Shown here piece by piece: positions 1-8,868 of a stretch of 64,000 nucleotides of DNA. The notes beneath the pieces were generated by a model. It saw only the letters and a list, made by a program, of their open reading frames with translations. It had not been told where the DNA came from and ran no database searches. The translations under genes and the position numbers were made by a program. Source of the stretch: Spirosoma oryzae (GTDB taxonomy: Bacteria; Bacteroidota; Bacteroidia; Cytophagales; Spirosomataceae); assembly GCF_003002825.1 (NCBI RefSeq), contig NZ_PVTE01000002.1:62001-126000 (forward strand), in the 5' to 3' direction. Every line of letters begins with the position of its first letter. The stretch's first letter is position 1.

Positions 1-414
1 CGCCGGCGCATTTTCCCGCTTCCGCCGTTCGCGCTCTTCCCGACGCGATGGTTTCGGCGGTGCGGGTGGTTCTGCCGGGGCCGTCGGGGCTGGATTTACG
101 GTGGTTGCAGGGACTGGGGTATCCGTTGGTGGCGACGTGGGGCGGGGGCTGACTACACCTTCCCGCTCAGCCTTCTTCGCTTGTCGTTGCCGCTCTTTCT
201 CCGCTTTACGGGCTTCATATTCGCGCTGCTTCTGCAACCATTCGGCCCGAATCTGCCGTTCGCGCTGCACTTCGCGGTCAATTTTTTCTTTTTGCCGTTG
301 CTCAGCCGGTGTCAGCGTACGCGATGTTGGCGAGGTGGTCTTCGGGGCCTGTTGCGCCAGTACCGACAGAGTCATCGGCACGGCCAGGCAAAGCATGAGT
401 AAACGTTTGGTCAT
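1..414 (-). CDS. Secreted charged low-complexity protein, 3' end cut by window edge
   Basis: The reading frame is open from an ATG at 412-414 to the window edge (138 codons, no stop), so the C-terminus is missing. The first 20 or so residues are a clear Sec signal peptide: MTKR, a hydrophobic stretch, then LAQQ. Residues 35-85 are rich in Arg, Lys, Glu and Gln and look like a single charged helix or coiled coil. After that come Pro/Thr/Ala-rich linkers and another RREERERRKRE stretch. I do not recognise a family. A periplasmic or surface protein with a helical stalk is the most that can be said. It lies downstream of the dipeptidase on the same strand but beyond a strong terminator, so it is probably transcribed separately. 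Confidence 0.7.
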   Translation of the reverse strand, partial: MTKRLLMLCLAVPMTLSVLAQQAPKTTSPTSRTLTPAEQRQKEKIDREVQRERQIRAEWLQKQREYEARKAEKERQRQAKKAEREGVVSPRPTSPPTDTPVPATTVNPAPTAPAEPPAPPKPSRREERERRKRENAPA

Positions 415-422
415 ACGGATAC

Positions 423-450
423 AAAAAAGGGGCCGGGCGCGGCCCCCTTT
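423..450 (-). terminator. Intrinsic terminator after M20 dipeptidase
   Basis: A 7-bp GC-only stem (429-435 with 440-446, GGCG loop) is followed on the minus strand by six T residues (428-423). It begins a few bases after the dipeptidase stop codon at 455 and ends just before the start of the next minus-strand gene. Confidence 0.85.
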
Positions 451-454
451 ATCG

Positions 455-1816
455 TTACGATTTTAAAGCCGCGTAATTTTTGTAGAAGTAGGGAATCGTC
501 TCGATTCCTTTGAAGAAGTTGAACAGGCCATAGCTCTCGTTAGGCGAGTGCAGGGCGTCGCTATCCAGGCCGAAACCCATCAGAATCGATTTGATGCCCA
601 GTTCCTGTTCGAACAGCGCCACAATGGGAATACTTCCCCCACCCCGCGTCGGAATCGGTTTCTTACCCCAGGCATCTTCGAAGGCTTTACTGGCGGCTTC
701 AAACTCGACGGAGTCGGTAGGAGTTACGTAAGGTAAGCCGCCGTGGTGGGGCCGCACCTGTACCGTTACGCCAGCCGGCGCGATAGCCGTGAAATGCTTG
801 GTAAACAGGTCGGTGATCTCGTCGGGCGTTTGGTTGGGCACCAGCCGCATGCTGATTTTCGCGAACGCTTTCGACGGCAGTACCGTCTTGGCCCCCTCGC
901 CCGTGTACCCACCCCAGATGCCGTTCACGTCCAGCGTAGGCCGAATCGACGTCCGTTCGTTGGTTGAATAGCCCGCTTCGCCCGCCACGTCGTTGATCGC
1001 CAGATCCTGTTTGTACTCGTCAAGGCTAAACGGCGCTTTCGCCAGTTCAGCCCGTTCGGCCTCGCTCAGATCGACAACGGTATCGTAAAAGCCAGGGATA
1101 GTGATACGCCCCTGCTCATCATGCAGCGACGCAATCATGGTCGCCAATGCATTGATCGGGTTCTGCACACCACCACCGTACACCCCCGAATGCAGATCAC
1201 GGTTGGGGCCGGTCACCTCTACTTCAACATACGACAGCCCCCGCAGCCCTGTTTCGAGCGACGGTGTTTCGTTGGAAATAATGCTGGTATCAGAAATCAG
1301 AATGACGTCGGCTTTGAGCATGTCGCGGTGCTCGGCGACGAACGTACCGAGGTGGTCGGAGCCAACTTCCTCTTCGCCTTCGATCATCACTTTCACGTTG
1401 CAGGGCAACCCATCGGTTGCCAGCATCGTTTCGATCGCTTTGATGTGCATGTAAAACTGCCCCTTGTCGTCGCAGGCTCCCCGTGCGTAGATGCGCTCGT
1501 TGCGAATCGTCGGCTCAAACGGGGGCGACTGCCACAGCTCGTACGGATCAGCGGGCTGCACGTCGTAGTGGCCGTAGACCAATACCGTCGGACGGGCCGG
1601 ATCGACCAGTTTTTCGGCGTAGACGACCGGATGGCCGGGCGTCTCGAACAGTTGTGCTTTGTCGAGTCCGGCAGCGGTTAGTTTGTCACGGACGTACTCA
1701 GCCGCCCGGCGCACGTCGCTGCTGAAAGCTGAGTCGGCTGACACTGACGGAATACGCAGCAGTTCAAGCAATTCGTCCAGAAAGCGCTGTTTATTGGCTT
1801 CGAGGTATGTTGTCAT
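455..1816 (-). CDS. M20 family dipeptidase (CNDP/PepV-like)
   Basis: A metal-dependent exopeptidase that probably hydrolyses dipeptides in the cytoplasm; no signal peptide is visible. The 453 residues match the usual length of M20 dipeptidases of the carnosinase type. Metal-site motifs are in order: GHYDVQPAD (His83, Asp85), ARGACDDKG around 111-119 (bridging Asp), and EGEEEVGS at 146-153, where Glu149 would be the general base and Glu150 a metal ligand. A His in the DLHSGVYGG stretch near 210 belongs to the dimerisation lid domain, and DALHSPNE near the C-terminus supplies the last metal His. The start is the only upstream ATG in a good position. Substrate is not known. Family call is secure, exact specificity is not. 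Confidence 0.93.
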   Translation of the reverse strand: MTTYLEANKQRFLDELLELLRIPSVSADSAFSSDVRRAAEYVRDKLTAAGLDKAQLFETPGHPVVYAEKLVDPARPTVLVYGHYDVQPADPYELWQSPPFEPTIRNERIYARGACDDKGQFYMHIKAIETMLATDGLPCNVKVMIEGEEEVGSDHLGTFVAEHRDMLKADVILISDTSIISNETPSLETGLRGLSYVEVEVTGPNRDLHSGVYGGGVQNPINALATMIASLHDEQGRITIPGFYDTVVDLSEAERAELAKAPFSLDEYKQDLAINDVAGEAGYSTNERTSIRPTLDVNGIWGGYTGEGAKTVLPSKAFAKISMRLVPNQTPDEITDLFTKHFTAIAPAGVTVQVRPHHGGLPYVTPTDSVEFEAASKAFEDAWGKKPIPTRGGGSIPIVALFEQELGIKSILMGFGLDSDALHSPNESYGLFNFFKGIETIPYFYKNYAALKS

Positions 1817-1936
1817 AGATCAGTCTTCGTTATTCGCTACCATTCGATTGAATCGGAATGGCAAAAAAATCGCCCCGAAGGTACGCAACTTTTGCGCAAC
1901 GGCGGGGCGACAGAATAAGAAGCCAGTTGTTTTCGG

Positions 1937-2590
1937 TTAGTCCCGTTTCTTCTTCAATTGAATCAGTACCGTACGGTTTTCCTGTCCGTGTAGCAGCCGG
2001 CGGATGTTCTTTTTATGCGTCAGCACGACGAGCAGAAACATGATAAAGCCAAACACGATAAGTAGCGGACTTTCCTGCTGCCCAAAGATTTGAAGCAACA
2101 ACAGGACGGGGAAGGCCAATGCAGCCAGAATAGAGCCCAGAGACACGTATTGTGACGAGATGACGACCAGCAGAAAGATACCGATGCAGATCAGTGCCAT
2201 TTCGGGATGAATGGCCAGCACCATACCCAACAATGTTGCTACGCCTTTTCCACCTTTGAAGCCCGCAAAAACCGGGTATAGGTGTCCCAGCACCGCGACA
2301 ATACCGAAAACGATTTCGAAGGTCAGTATTTCCCCTTCCGTCGTCACATTGCAAAACCACAGAATCGACGACAGAATGGCGGCTGTATATCCTTTTAGCA
2401 CGTCGACCAGCATCACCACCGTACCAGCCCGCTTACCCAGTACCCGGAACGTGTTCGTGGCGCCAGCATTACCGCTACCGTGTTGTCGGACATCGACGCC
2501 AAAAAATCCTTGTCCGTACCATACTGCCGTTGGAATCGACCCGAGCAGGTAAGCGACCACTGTGGTGGCGATAATAATCAGAACGTTCAT
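1937..2590 (-). CDS. plsY: Acyl-phosphate:glycerol-3-phosphate acyltransferase PlsY
   Basis: An inner-membrane enzyme that transfers the acyl group from acyl-phosphate to glycerol-3-phosphate, the first step of phospholipid synthesis. The protein is 217 residues with several hydrophobic segments, the normal size for PlsY. The three family motifs are visible: GSIPTAVW near residues 17-24, GSGNAGATNTFRVLGKRAG near 38-56, and GHLYPVFAGFKGGKG near 100-115. Its acyl-phosphate partner enzyme PlsX is encoded in the same window at 47075-48016 but in another operon. The C-terminus is basic (KKKRD). A consensus promoter box lies upstream at 2652-2659. Confidence 0.95.
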   Translation of the reverse strand: MNVLIIIATTVVAYLLGSIPTAVWYGQGFFGVDVRQHGSGNAGATNTFRVLGKRAGTVVMLVDVLKGYTAAILSSILWFCNVTTEGEILTFEIVFGIVAVLGHLYPVFAGFKGGKGVATLLGMVLAIHPEMALICIGIFLLVVISSQYVSLGSILAALAFPVLLLLQIFGQQESPLLIVFGFIMFLLVVLTHKKNIRRLLHGQENRTVLIQLKKKRD

Positions 2591-2651
2591 GAATTTGGGT
2601 AAGTGACCGGTTGACTATACATATAACCGGTCGGTCGCGCATTTGTAACCT

Positions 2652-2659
2652 CAAAATTA
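2652..2659 (-). promoter_or_regulatory. Candidate promoter -7 box for plsY
   Basis: TAATTTTG on the minus strand fits the Bacteroidota -7 consensus TANNTTTG. It would place the transcript start about 55 bases before the plsY ATG. The -33 TTTG element is weak or absent. Confidence 0.45.
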
Positions 2660-2731
2660 AGGCATTTCCGTCCGAAGGCCAACTTTCCGTTCGCAATGGA
2701 CCTTGTTATTGAAATAATCCGTCGATTTCTG

Positions 2732-4012
2732 CTACTTTCCACCTACTACGACCTCCTGTAACTGATCCGCATTCAGGTATTGGTTGGTCATTGCCAGAAT
2801 ATCGTCGGCACTCACCGCCCGGATACGCTGAATGTATGTCGTGAGAAAGTCGGCGGGCAGGCCATCGAACAGAATGACTTTGTACCGATCAGCAATTTCG
2901 AACGGCGTATTCAGCGAGCCGACAAACTCACCGGCCATAAAGTTTTTTACCGTGTTGAGTTCGTCAGCCTCGACCGGCTCGGTCTGTAAGCGCCGAATTT
3001 CTTTATGTACCTCATCCAGTGTCTCCTGCGTATTCTCACGCTTTACATCGGTGCCGATCAGGAAATAGCCGTCGCGCCGGAACGATGGCATGTTTGACGA
3101 AATACCATACGTGAATCCTTTTTCCTCGCGGATATTCTTCATCAGCCGTGATCCGAAATAGCCACCCAGCACTTCGTTGGTCACCAGCATCTTGAAGAAA
3201 TCGGGGTGCGTACGGGTAAACAACCGACGACCTACCCGAATCGACGACTGCACACTGTCTTCTTTTTCGGCCAGCGTAGGCATCATGTCATTAGGTAGCG
3301 CCGGAAGGCTCACGTCATCCAGTTGTGTATGCTGAATCGGCAACTGCCCCAGTGTGCGGTTGATCTGCTCCACCTCGATGGCGGTTGCCTGACCCGCCAG
3401 CAACACCTGAAACGGCCGATTTTTAATCGCCCGCTCGTAGAATGCAGTCACGTCAGCACGGGTCAGTTGGTCGACAGCTTCCGGATTTTGGCTGCGGCCG
3501 TACGGATGTGTCGGCCCGAAGACTTTTGCCCGGAACAGTACCCCGGCCAAATACGCGTTCTTCTCGTAGTTGACGCGCAGATTCTGCGTAGTGATGTTCC
3601 GCAAATCATCAAGTTCCTTCTGCGGAAACGTCGATTCCGTAATCATTTCGCAAAGCACCGGCAGTACAGCGGGCAGAAACTTTGTCAGGCAATACACCAC
3701 GACGCTGGATCGATCGGGACCACTGTTGAGTTCGAGGAAAGCCCCATAGCCATCGAAATACTCGCTGAGCTGCGCCGACGTACGGCCGGGTGTGCCTTCA
3801 CTAAGCATTTTCAGCGCGAAGAACGCGGATGTTGGGGCCTGCTCATGCCAGGTACCGGCATCGAAAATGCATTCCAGCCGAAGGACAGGCTGATTAGGAA
3901 CGCTAATCAGATTCAGAACAACACCATTGTCAAGTGTAAACGCATCGAGCGATGGTAGCCGGACTTCCTGTATGGCCTGAAAAGCGGGGGGTTGGGTTCT
4001 ATCGAGAATCAT
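2732..4012 (-). CDS. M16 (insulinase-like) peptidase homologue, non-catalytic subunit type
   Basis: The protein has the two-domain layout of bacterial M16B peptidases. At the place of the zinc motif HxxEH it reads FFALK (His to Phe64, Glu to Leu67, His to Lys68), so it cannot bind zinc there. It keeps the SRLMKNIREEKGFTYG segment, the Arg/Tyr signature that positions substrate in the partner subunit. This fits the inactive half of a heterodimeric M16B protease. The catalytic partner is not among the neighbours. I chose the ATG at 4010-4012 (426 aa); the open frame extends 32 codons further upstream but those residues look non-homologous. There is no convincing signal peptide with this start. 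It lies downstream of porV, separated by a hairpin. Confidence 0.85.
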   Translation of the reverse strand: MILDRTQPPAFQAIQEVRLPSLDAFTLDNGVVLNLISVPNQPVLRLECIFDAGTWHEQAPTSAFFALKMLSEGTPGRTSAQLSEYFDGYGAFLELNSGPDRSSVVVYCLTKFLPAVLPVLCEMITESTFPQKELDDLRNITTQNLRVNYEKNAYLAGVLFRAKVFGPTHPYGRSQNPEAVDQLTRADVTAFYERAIKNRPFQVLLAGQATAIEVEQINRTLGQLPIQHTQLDDVSLPALPNDMMPTLAEKEDSVQSSIRVGRRLFTRTHPDFFKMLVTNEVLGGYFGSRLMKNIREEKGFTYGISSNMPSFRRDGYFLIGTDVKRENTQETLDEVHKEIRRLQTEPVEADELNTVKNFMAGEFVGSLNTPFEIADRYKVILFDGLPADFLTTYIQRIRAVSADDILAMTNQYLNADQLQEVVVGGK

Positions 4013-4065
4013 GACGTTTATGGGAGCCAACGCTGTGGTATCGGCAGGCTGGCTATATAGGACAA

Positions 4066-4108
4066 TTGGGCAAAAAAGCCTCCGGTAATGAGATGCTCTT
4101 TTGCCCAA
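4066..4108 (-). terminator. Hairpin between porV and the M16 gene
   Basis: A 10-bp perfect stem (TTGGGCAAAA 4066-4075 with 4099-4108) lies 24 bases after the porV stop. No U tract follows on the minus strand outside the stem, so termination may be partial. Confidence 0.5.
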
Positions 4109-4131
4109 TCCGTGCCGAGTGGGTATAAAAA

Positions 4132-5313
4132 TTATTCTTCGTTGTCGTCGACGGCCGTATCGTTTGTACCGACGGTACGGCTGGGGAAGTTGATAATAAG
4201 CGACAGCCGGAAGGTGTTGGCCAGTGGGTTCCCCTGCTGAACGGGCAGCAGATACGAGAAATCAACACCAAACTGTTGGGCCAGTCGCAAACCGATACCG
4301 GTCGTGATGTATCGGCGTCCCCCTTTCTGAGCCGATTCGTGGTAGTAGCCACCGCGCACGGCAAACTGTTCGTTGTACCAGTACTCGACACCCGTCGAGA
4401 CGATAACCTCTTTCAGTTCCTCGCTGAAACCGCCTGGCGCGTCGGCAAATGAGCCAAATACCGAGCTGAAATAATTGTTTGGGTTAGCACTTCCGCCCGG
4501 TGTCGGCACCATCAACTTGTTGAAGTCGAGCAGGAAATTGAATTTATTGTACTGATCGGCGTAGTAGGTAACAGTCGTACCGAGACGCAGATTGGTCGGG
4601 ATGTAATACCGTTCCAGACCACCGTAGTTCAATCGGCCACCCAAGTTGGAGAGCATAGCCCCAAATGCCCAGCCCAATCCTTTACCGGTCGAGTTGTCGC
4701 GCACTTCGTTGCGGTAGAACGCACCAATGTCGGCAGCGGCTGTGGCACCCGGCTGTAGCCCGTAGGCCGATGCCCCTGATGCCAGGTTCGAGTTCAGGTA
4801 TTTCAGGTTTACGCCCAGCGAGAAGTTCTGCGACAGCCGCTGCGAGTACGATGCGGTTATGGCGTATTCACGCGAGTTGAACGTACCGGCCTGTACACCA
4901 TTGGCGGTGGTGAAGTTTACGGTTCCTAAGTCGAAGTACAGCAGCGAACCACCGATAACCGAGTTCTTACCCAGCTTGGAGTACGCACTCAGGTTCGTAT
5001 AGTACATATCTCCGATCAGTTCGCGCAGCCAGGGCGTATAGGAAACAGTGGCACCTGCTTTCTGCCGCGCAAACACAAGCTTCGACGGGTTCCAGTGAAT
5101 CGAGTTAGCATCAGCATCGCCAAGCGCGACACCGGCTTCCCCAAGCCCCCCCGACCGGGCATCGGGCGTGAAATTCAGGAACGGAACCGCTGCAGTTGGT
5201 GCGTTAAGCGTCTGTCCAGCAGGATTTACTGGTGTCGTCTGCGCCTGGGTGGTAGCGACGAAGAAAACGGGACTGCAAATACCAAGTAGAATACGAAAAA
5301 ATTTGCGCTTCAT
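4132..5313 (-). CDS. porV: Type IX secretion system outer-membrane protein PorV
   Basis: PorV (LptO) is an outer-membrane beta-barrel that carries type IX cargo to the PorU sortase at the cell surface. Evidence: a signal peptide from the ATG at 5311-5313 ending in TQAQ, then the PorV-typical opening (AAVPFLNFTPDARSGGLGEAG) and the motif DANSIHWNPSKLVFARQKAG that follows it. The barrel strands alternate polar and hydrophobic residues through to the end, which closes with SLIINFPSR and a short acidic tail. Length 393 aa is normal. An 11-codon upstream extension is discarded because it would bury the signal peptide. porU lies directly upstream, so the sortase and its shuttle are encoded together. 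A consensus promoter box sits between them. Confidence 0.95.
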   Translation of the reverse strand: MKRKFFRILLGICSPVFFVATTQAQTTPVNPAGQTLNAPTAAVPFLNFTPDARSGGLGEAGVALGDADANSIHWNPSKLVFARQKAGATVSYTPWLRELIGDMYYTNLSAYSKLGKNSVIGGSLLYFDLGTVNFTTANGVQAGTFNSREYAITASYSQRLSQNFSLGVNLKYLNSNLASGASAYGLQPGATAAADIGAFYRNEVRDNSTGKGLGWAFGAMLSNLGGRLNYGGLERYYIPTNLRLGTTVTYYADQYNKFNFLLDFNKLMVPTPGGSANPNNYFSSVFGSFADAPGGFSEELKEVIVSTGVEYWYNEQFAVRGGYYHESAQKGGRRYITTGIGLRLAQQFGVDFSYLLPVQQGNPLANTFRLSLIINFPSRTVGTNDTAVDDNEE

Positions 5314-5372
5314 ACAGAGTGTGTTGGTGGCAACAGCGACTGACAACGGTGAATAAAACAGCCCTGACCGGC

Positions 5373-5380
5373 CAAAAGTA
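5373..5380 (-). promoter_or_regulatory. Candidate promoter -7 box for porV
   Basis: TACTTTTG on the minus strand matches TANNTTTG in the porU-porV gap. It would start a transcript about 50 bases before the porV ATG, independent of porU. Confidence 0.5.
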
Positions 5381-5421
5381 CTAGGATTCGTTGGTTAGAA
5401 AAAACAGTGTATCAATGTTGG

Positions 5422-8400
5422 CTAACGCAGTAACATCAGCCGTCCGCTCGTTTGGGTCGATGAGCCGTCGGCTTCGGAGCGGAGTTGCACCCGGTAGAGG
5501 TAAATTCCATTCGGCATCGCCTGACCGGCCATGCCCTGCCCGTTCCAGTTTCCTAGTTCAACTGAACCCGCGCAGTAGTTACACTGGCCTACTTGCTGGT
5601 TGATCATCCGCCCATTCATATCGTAAATACTCAGTGTCCAGTCGAGGGATTCGCCGGATCGGTTGTGCGTTGCTAGTAACGTTGACTGTGTACTGATTGG
5701 GTTAGGAGTCGCCTGCACCCTATCGATTTGCAGACCGGGCTTTTCTGAAACTCTAAATGCCAACGCCTTCGCTGCGGGATTATTGCTTAAATCCCAGGCT
5801 TTCACCTGGACGGTATACTGGCCGGGCGTTACGCTCTGAAATGTGTAAACGACTTCACCCTGCCGCCCATCACTGCTCGTCGCCACGTAATAGTCGTTGA
5901 GCACCACCGGTGTTTGCCCCGTCAGCTGCGCTGTCAGTTCGTGCCCCAGCCCCGCTCGGGCGATGTTAATACCTTTATTATCACTCAATTTCACCCGAAG
6001 CGTCACGGCTGGTCCCGCTACCCGAATCGACTCGCCATCGAGACTACTACCGTCAATGGACAGTTGAATGACCGGCGGCTGCGTATCGACACTATCGACG
6101 GTAACGCTACCCCCAACCAACAGGCTTTCGCTATTGCCTACGGCGTCGAGCAAACTGTCGGCCTGAATGGCATACATGTACAGCTTGGCCCCGCCGACGG
6201 TATAATCAATGTCTTTAGGCATGGTAAAGCGTGCAGAGAACTGTCCGTTGCGCACCGGGATACGCCCAACGAACAGCGTGTTTGTAAGAGCCTGGTAACT
6301 CATCTTAGCACTTTCTGTGCCGAGTGTGGTCAGTGTAGTCGGCTTATCGTATAGCACGAGTCGCATCGTACCCGTGAATGAGGAAATCAGCTGACTTTGC
6401 GCGCGAATTTCGCCCGCCAGTTCGACGGTTTGCAGGGCCCGTAGCGTATCCGTTTTTCCAGCAGTTACGCTTCGGCTATTGACGCTGGTCAGTACGGCCT
6501 GCGCCTGCGGATAAGCCAGCCGGGCCGACGGGTCACCCAGCAAAGCAAAATTTCGGTTATCGCGTCCGTGCAGACTGTTGTTTTTTGTAGCCCGCATCAT
6601 ATCGCCCAAACGGGGCATCTGTCCGTTGACCGGTTTGAATACCGATGCGTAGAACGCCGTGTTCACCAGCATGTTGCTGTTCGAGAATACAGGCCGACTG
6701 GTCGTTAGCAAACCAATGGCTCCTCCCTTACTACTCAGCAGAGCCAGTTCAGCGCCCGATACAAGGGATGGATCATCGTAACGGCCAAACTGGCAGGTCG
6801 CCGTAACCATTAGCGGCAACCGGCGATTCGTCCAGCGCAGTATACTACCTTCCGTTACGATCTGCTCCTGAGCCAGCCCCGACGTTCCACCGTGCCCGTT
6901 GTAGTTGATGATAAGCCGCCCCTCTTCAACCGCCTTGTCGATCAGTTGCTCGACGGCGGGCGCTCGGGGGCCCAGTGCCGTAACTTCCTGTGGGTAGGAA
7001 TCAAGAAACACCCGTTCGGCCTGATAAGCGGGCGACTGCGTTTCGACCTGACTCGCCAGCCTATCGGCGTCACTCTGGTGAATGTTGAAGTCACCATCAT
7101 CGGCGATAAGCATCACCTTGGTCTGCCAGTCGCCCCGCTGTGTACGGTCGGAGCTGTAGTTGATCAGCTTATCGACCACGGCTCTGGCTTCGGCCACCGT
7201 TTTTACGGGCAAGCGCCCGATGCCTATGTCGACCAATAAATCGCCCTGATCTGTCTCGACCCATTCGCCTTCGTTCTCACCCATAAATCCGAAATAATCA
7301 TCGGAGGAGTAGCTATAAATGGGGTGCATCGATTCCCGACTTTCATAAACCGGTATGGTATTAGCCAGTTTGGTCGCATCCATCCCGTTGTTGCGGTTAT
7401 GCATACGATAGTCGTACGTCGCGTCACCCATCAGCAGCAGATACCGCAGCTTGGCAGGGTCTTTTTGATAAAAGTAACGAACGGCATCGCGGATAGCCGT
7501 TGGGTCCGGCTGACCCGAACCAAACTCATTGTACACTTGCTGCGCCGTAATGACGAGCACATCCAGCTTGTCGTTACTACGCCGGAACGTAGCCAATCGC
7601 TCGGCTTCCGACTGCCACAGTGGCGCGGTAATCAGCAGCAGATCGGGGGTTTTCTGCGCCCGCAGATTCTGATTACCGATTACCTGCGCAGACACCGGTG
7701 CCAGCAGCTGACTATCCGTAAAAAGAAGGTAATCGCTTAGCTTGGTCGTTTGCCAGCGGGCTTCCGACGCGCCATTGAGAGAATAATCCTGGCTGGCTGG
7801 AACCAGCGGGTTGGTTACGTCCCAGATTCGCAGCGCACTCGTTGCCTGTTTCAGTCTTGCGTTACCGGCCGGTAACCGCCGTACCCAGGTCAGCGTGGTC
7901 GGCATTTGCAGCGAACGCCGAAATTCGACACCGATGTAATCGAGGTAAGCCTGTGCCCCAAAGTTCCGGTTATTCTGAAACGTAATCGCGGTTTGCATGG
8001 CGTTGCCCGTGACAGCCGGAAGCCTGAACGTATCACTTCGGCTAGCCGCCTGATAATCATATTCTGTCCCGGAGATTACAGGCATTGCCATGGTTCCTGC
8101 CAGTTGTCCATTGACCGAAACAGCAAATTGAGTCGGCTGAGTTGAGGCTACTACAGCCGAGAAACGTACCCGGACAGGCGAGCCATTGACGAAATCAGGG
8201 GCCGTAAACGCGATTGTCTTTGTCGTATCAAGCGTCATGAACTCCCCAAGCCATTCCCGCCCCGAGTTCATCGACGGGTTAGGCGCACTGGTAGGAAGTT
8301 TCTGACTGTCCAGTTCGTGAAACTGGTAATCGGTAAACGTCGTGATGCTCGACGTGTCACTTAGTTTACCCGTCGCTTTGGCCGCAATGCGCAAGCCGGG

Positions 8401-8868
8401 TACAGTACCGATCGTCAGAAAATAAAACGTGGTATCGGCGTAGACATTGGTCAGGTGTGTAAACCGCCGGTTTGTGGTATCGTACCGAACGACGTTGGGA
8501 CTTTGTCCGAAGAAAAGTAAAGCGTCGCTGGCATCGAAGCGCCCGTCACTTTCACCCGTCACCTGGATAGCATTCTCGGTTAGATCGGCAGCACGCGGGA
8601 TAGCGTTTGGTTGGGGCAACATGGCTCCCCCGTTTCCATAGAGTCGCAACAACCGGGGATCGGCCTGCACAAACGCGGGATTAATACCAGCCAGTGTGGC
8701 CTGATCGAGCCGGTAAACGCCAGCCTGCGTCACCCCGATCTTGACCCATATACCCTGTTTCAGCACTGACTCAGCAGGTCCGTTGCTTTGACTATAGGCA
8801 ACCAGTCTGCCCAGCATAAGCAGCCCGACAACAAGCCAGCCTTTATTAAATCGTTTCCACCCATGCAT
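5422..8868 (-). CDS. porU: Type IX secretion system sortase PorU (C25 family)
   Basis: PorU is the surface transpeptidase that removes the C-terminal signal of type IX cargo and joins the protein to the cell-surface anchor. The protein is 1148 aa from the ATG at 8866-8868, with a signal peptide ending around LVAYSQ. The gingipain-type C25 domain holds the catalytic dyad His659 (in NYNGHGGTSG) and Cys692 (in TATCQFGRYDDP). A long beta-rich region follows, then a type A sorting-like C-terminal domain (ATPNPISTQSTLLATHN, then YDMNGRMINQQ), as expected for PorU. The start overlaps the end of the SprT gene by 23 bases, so the two are almost surely co-transcribed. The longer frame to 8961 would lie inside that gene and is rejected. 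Confidence 0.95.
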   Translation of the reverse strand: MHGWKRFNKGWLVVGLLMLGRLVAYSQSNGPAESVLKQGIWVKIGVTQAGVYRLDQATLAGINPAFVQADPRLLRLYGNGGAMLPQPNAIPRAADLTENAIQVTGESDGRFDASDALLFFGQSPNVVRYDTTNRRFTHLTNVYADTTFYFLTIGTVPGLRIAAKATGKLSDTSSITTFTDYQFHELDSQKLPTSAPNPSMNSGREWLGEFMTLDTTKTIAFTAPDFVNGSPVRVRFSAVVASTQPTQFAVSVNGQLAGTMAMPVISGTEYDYQAASRSDTFRLPAVTGNAMQTAITFQNNRNFGAQAYLDYIGVEFRRSLQMPTTLTWVRRLPAGNARLKQATSALRIWDVTNPLVPASQDYSLNGASEARWQTTKLSDYLLFTDSQLLAPVSAQVIGNQNLRAQKTPDLLLITAPLWQSEAERLATFRRSNDKLDVLVITAQQVYNEFGSGQPDPTAIRDAVRYFYQKDPAKLRYLLLMGDATYDYRMHNRNNGMDATKLANTIPVYESRESMHPIYSYSSDDYFGFMGENEGEWVETDQGDLLVDIGIGRLPVKTVAEARAVVDKLINYSSDRTQRGDWQTKVMLIADDGDFNIHQSDADRLASQVETQSPAYQAERVFLDSYPQEVTALGPRAPAVEQLIDKAVEEGRLIINYNGHGGTSGLAQEQIVTEGSILRWTNRRLPLMVTATCQFGRYDDPSLVSGAELALLSSKGGAIGLLTTSRPVFSNSNMLVNTAFYASVFKPVNGQMPRLGDMMRATKNNSLHGRDNRNFALLGDPSARLAYPQAQAVLTSVNSRSVTAGKTDTLRALQTVELAGEIRAQSQLISSFTGTMRLVLYDKPTTLTTLGTESAKMSYQALTNTLFVGRIPVRNGQFSARFTMPKDIDYTVGGAKLYMYAIQADSLLDAVGNSESLLVGGSVTVDSVDTQPPVIQLSIDGSSLDGESIRVAGPAVTLRVKLSDNKGINIARAGLGHELTAQLTGQTPVVLNDYYVATSSDGRQGEVVYTFQSVTPGQYTVQVKAWDLSNNPAAKALAFRVSEKPGLQIDRVQATPNPISTQSTLLATHNRSGESLDWTLSIYDMNGRMINQQVGQCNYCAGSVELGNWNGQGMAGQAMPNGIYLYRVQLRSEADGSSTQTSGRLMLLR

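Noticed and set aside
101-466. 121-codon plus-strand open frame at the left edge
   Set aside because: Antisense to the secreted charged protein, which has a signal peptide and an open frame to the edge; the plus-strand frame has no such support.
3323-3958. 211-codon plus-strand open frame
   Set aside because: Antisense to the M16 homologue, which has a full-length family match.
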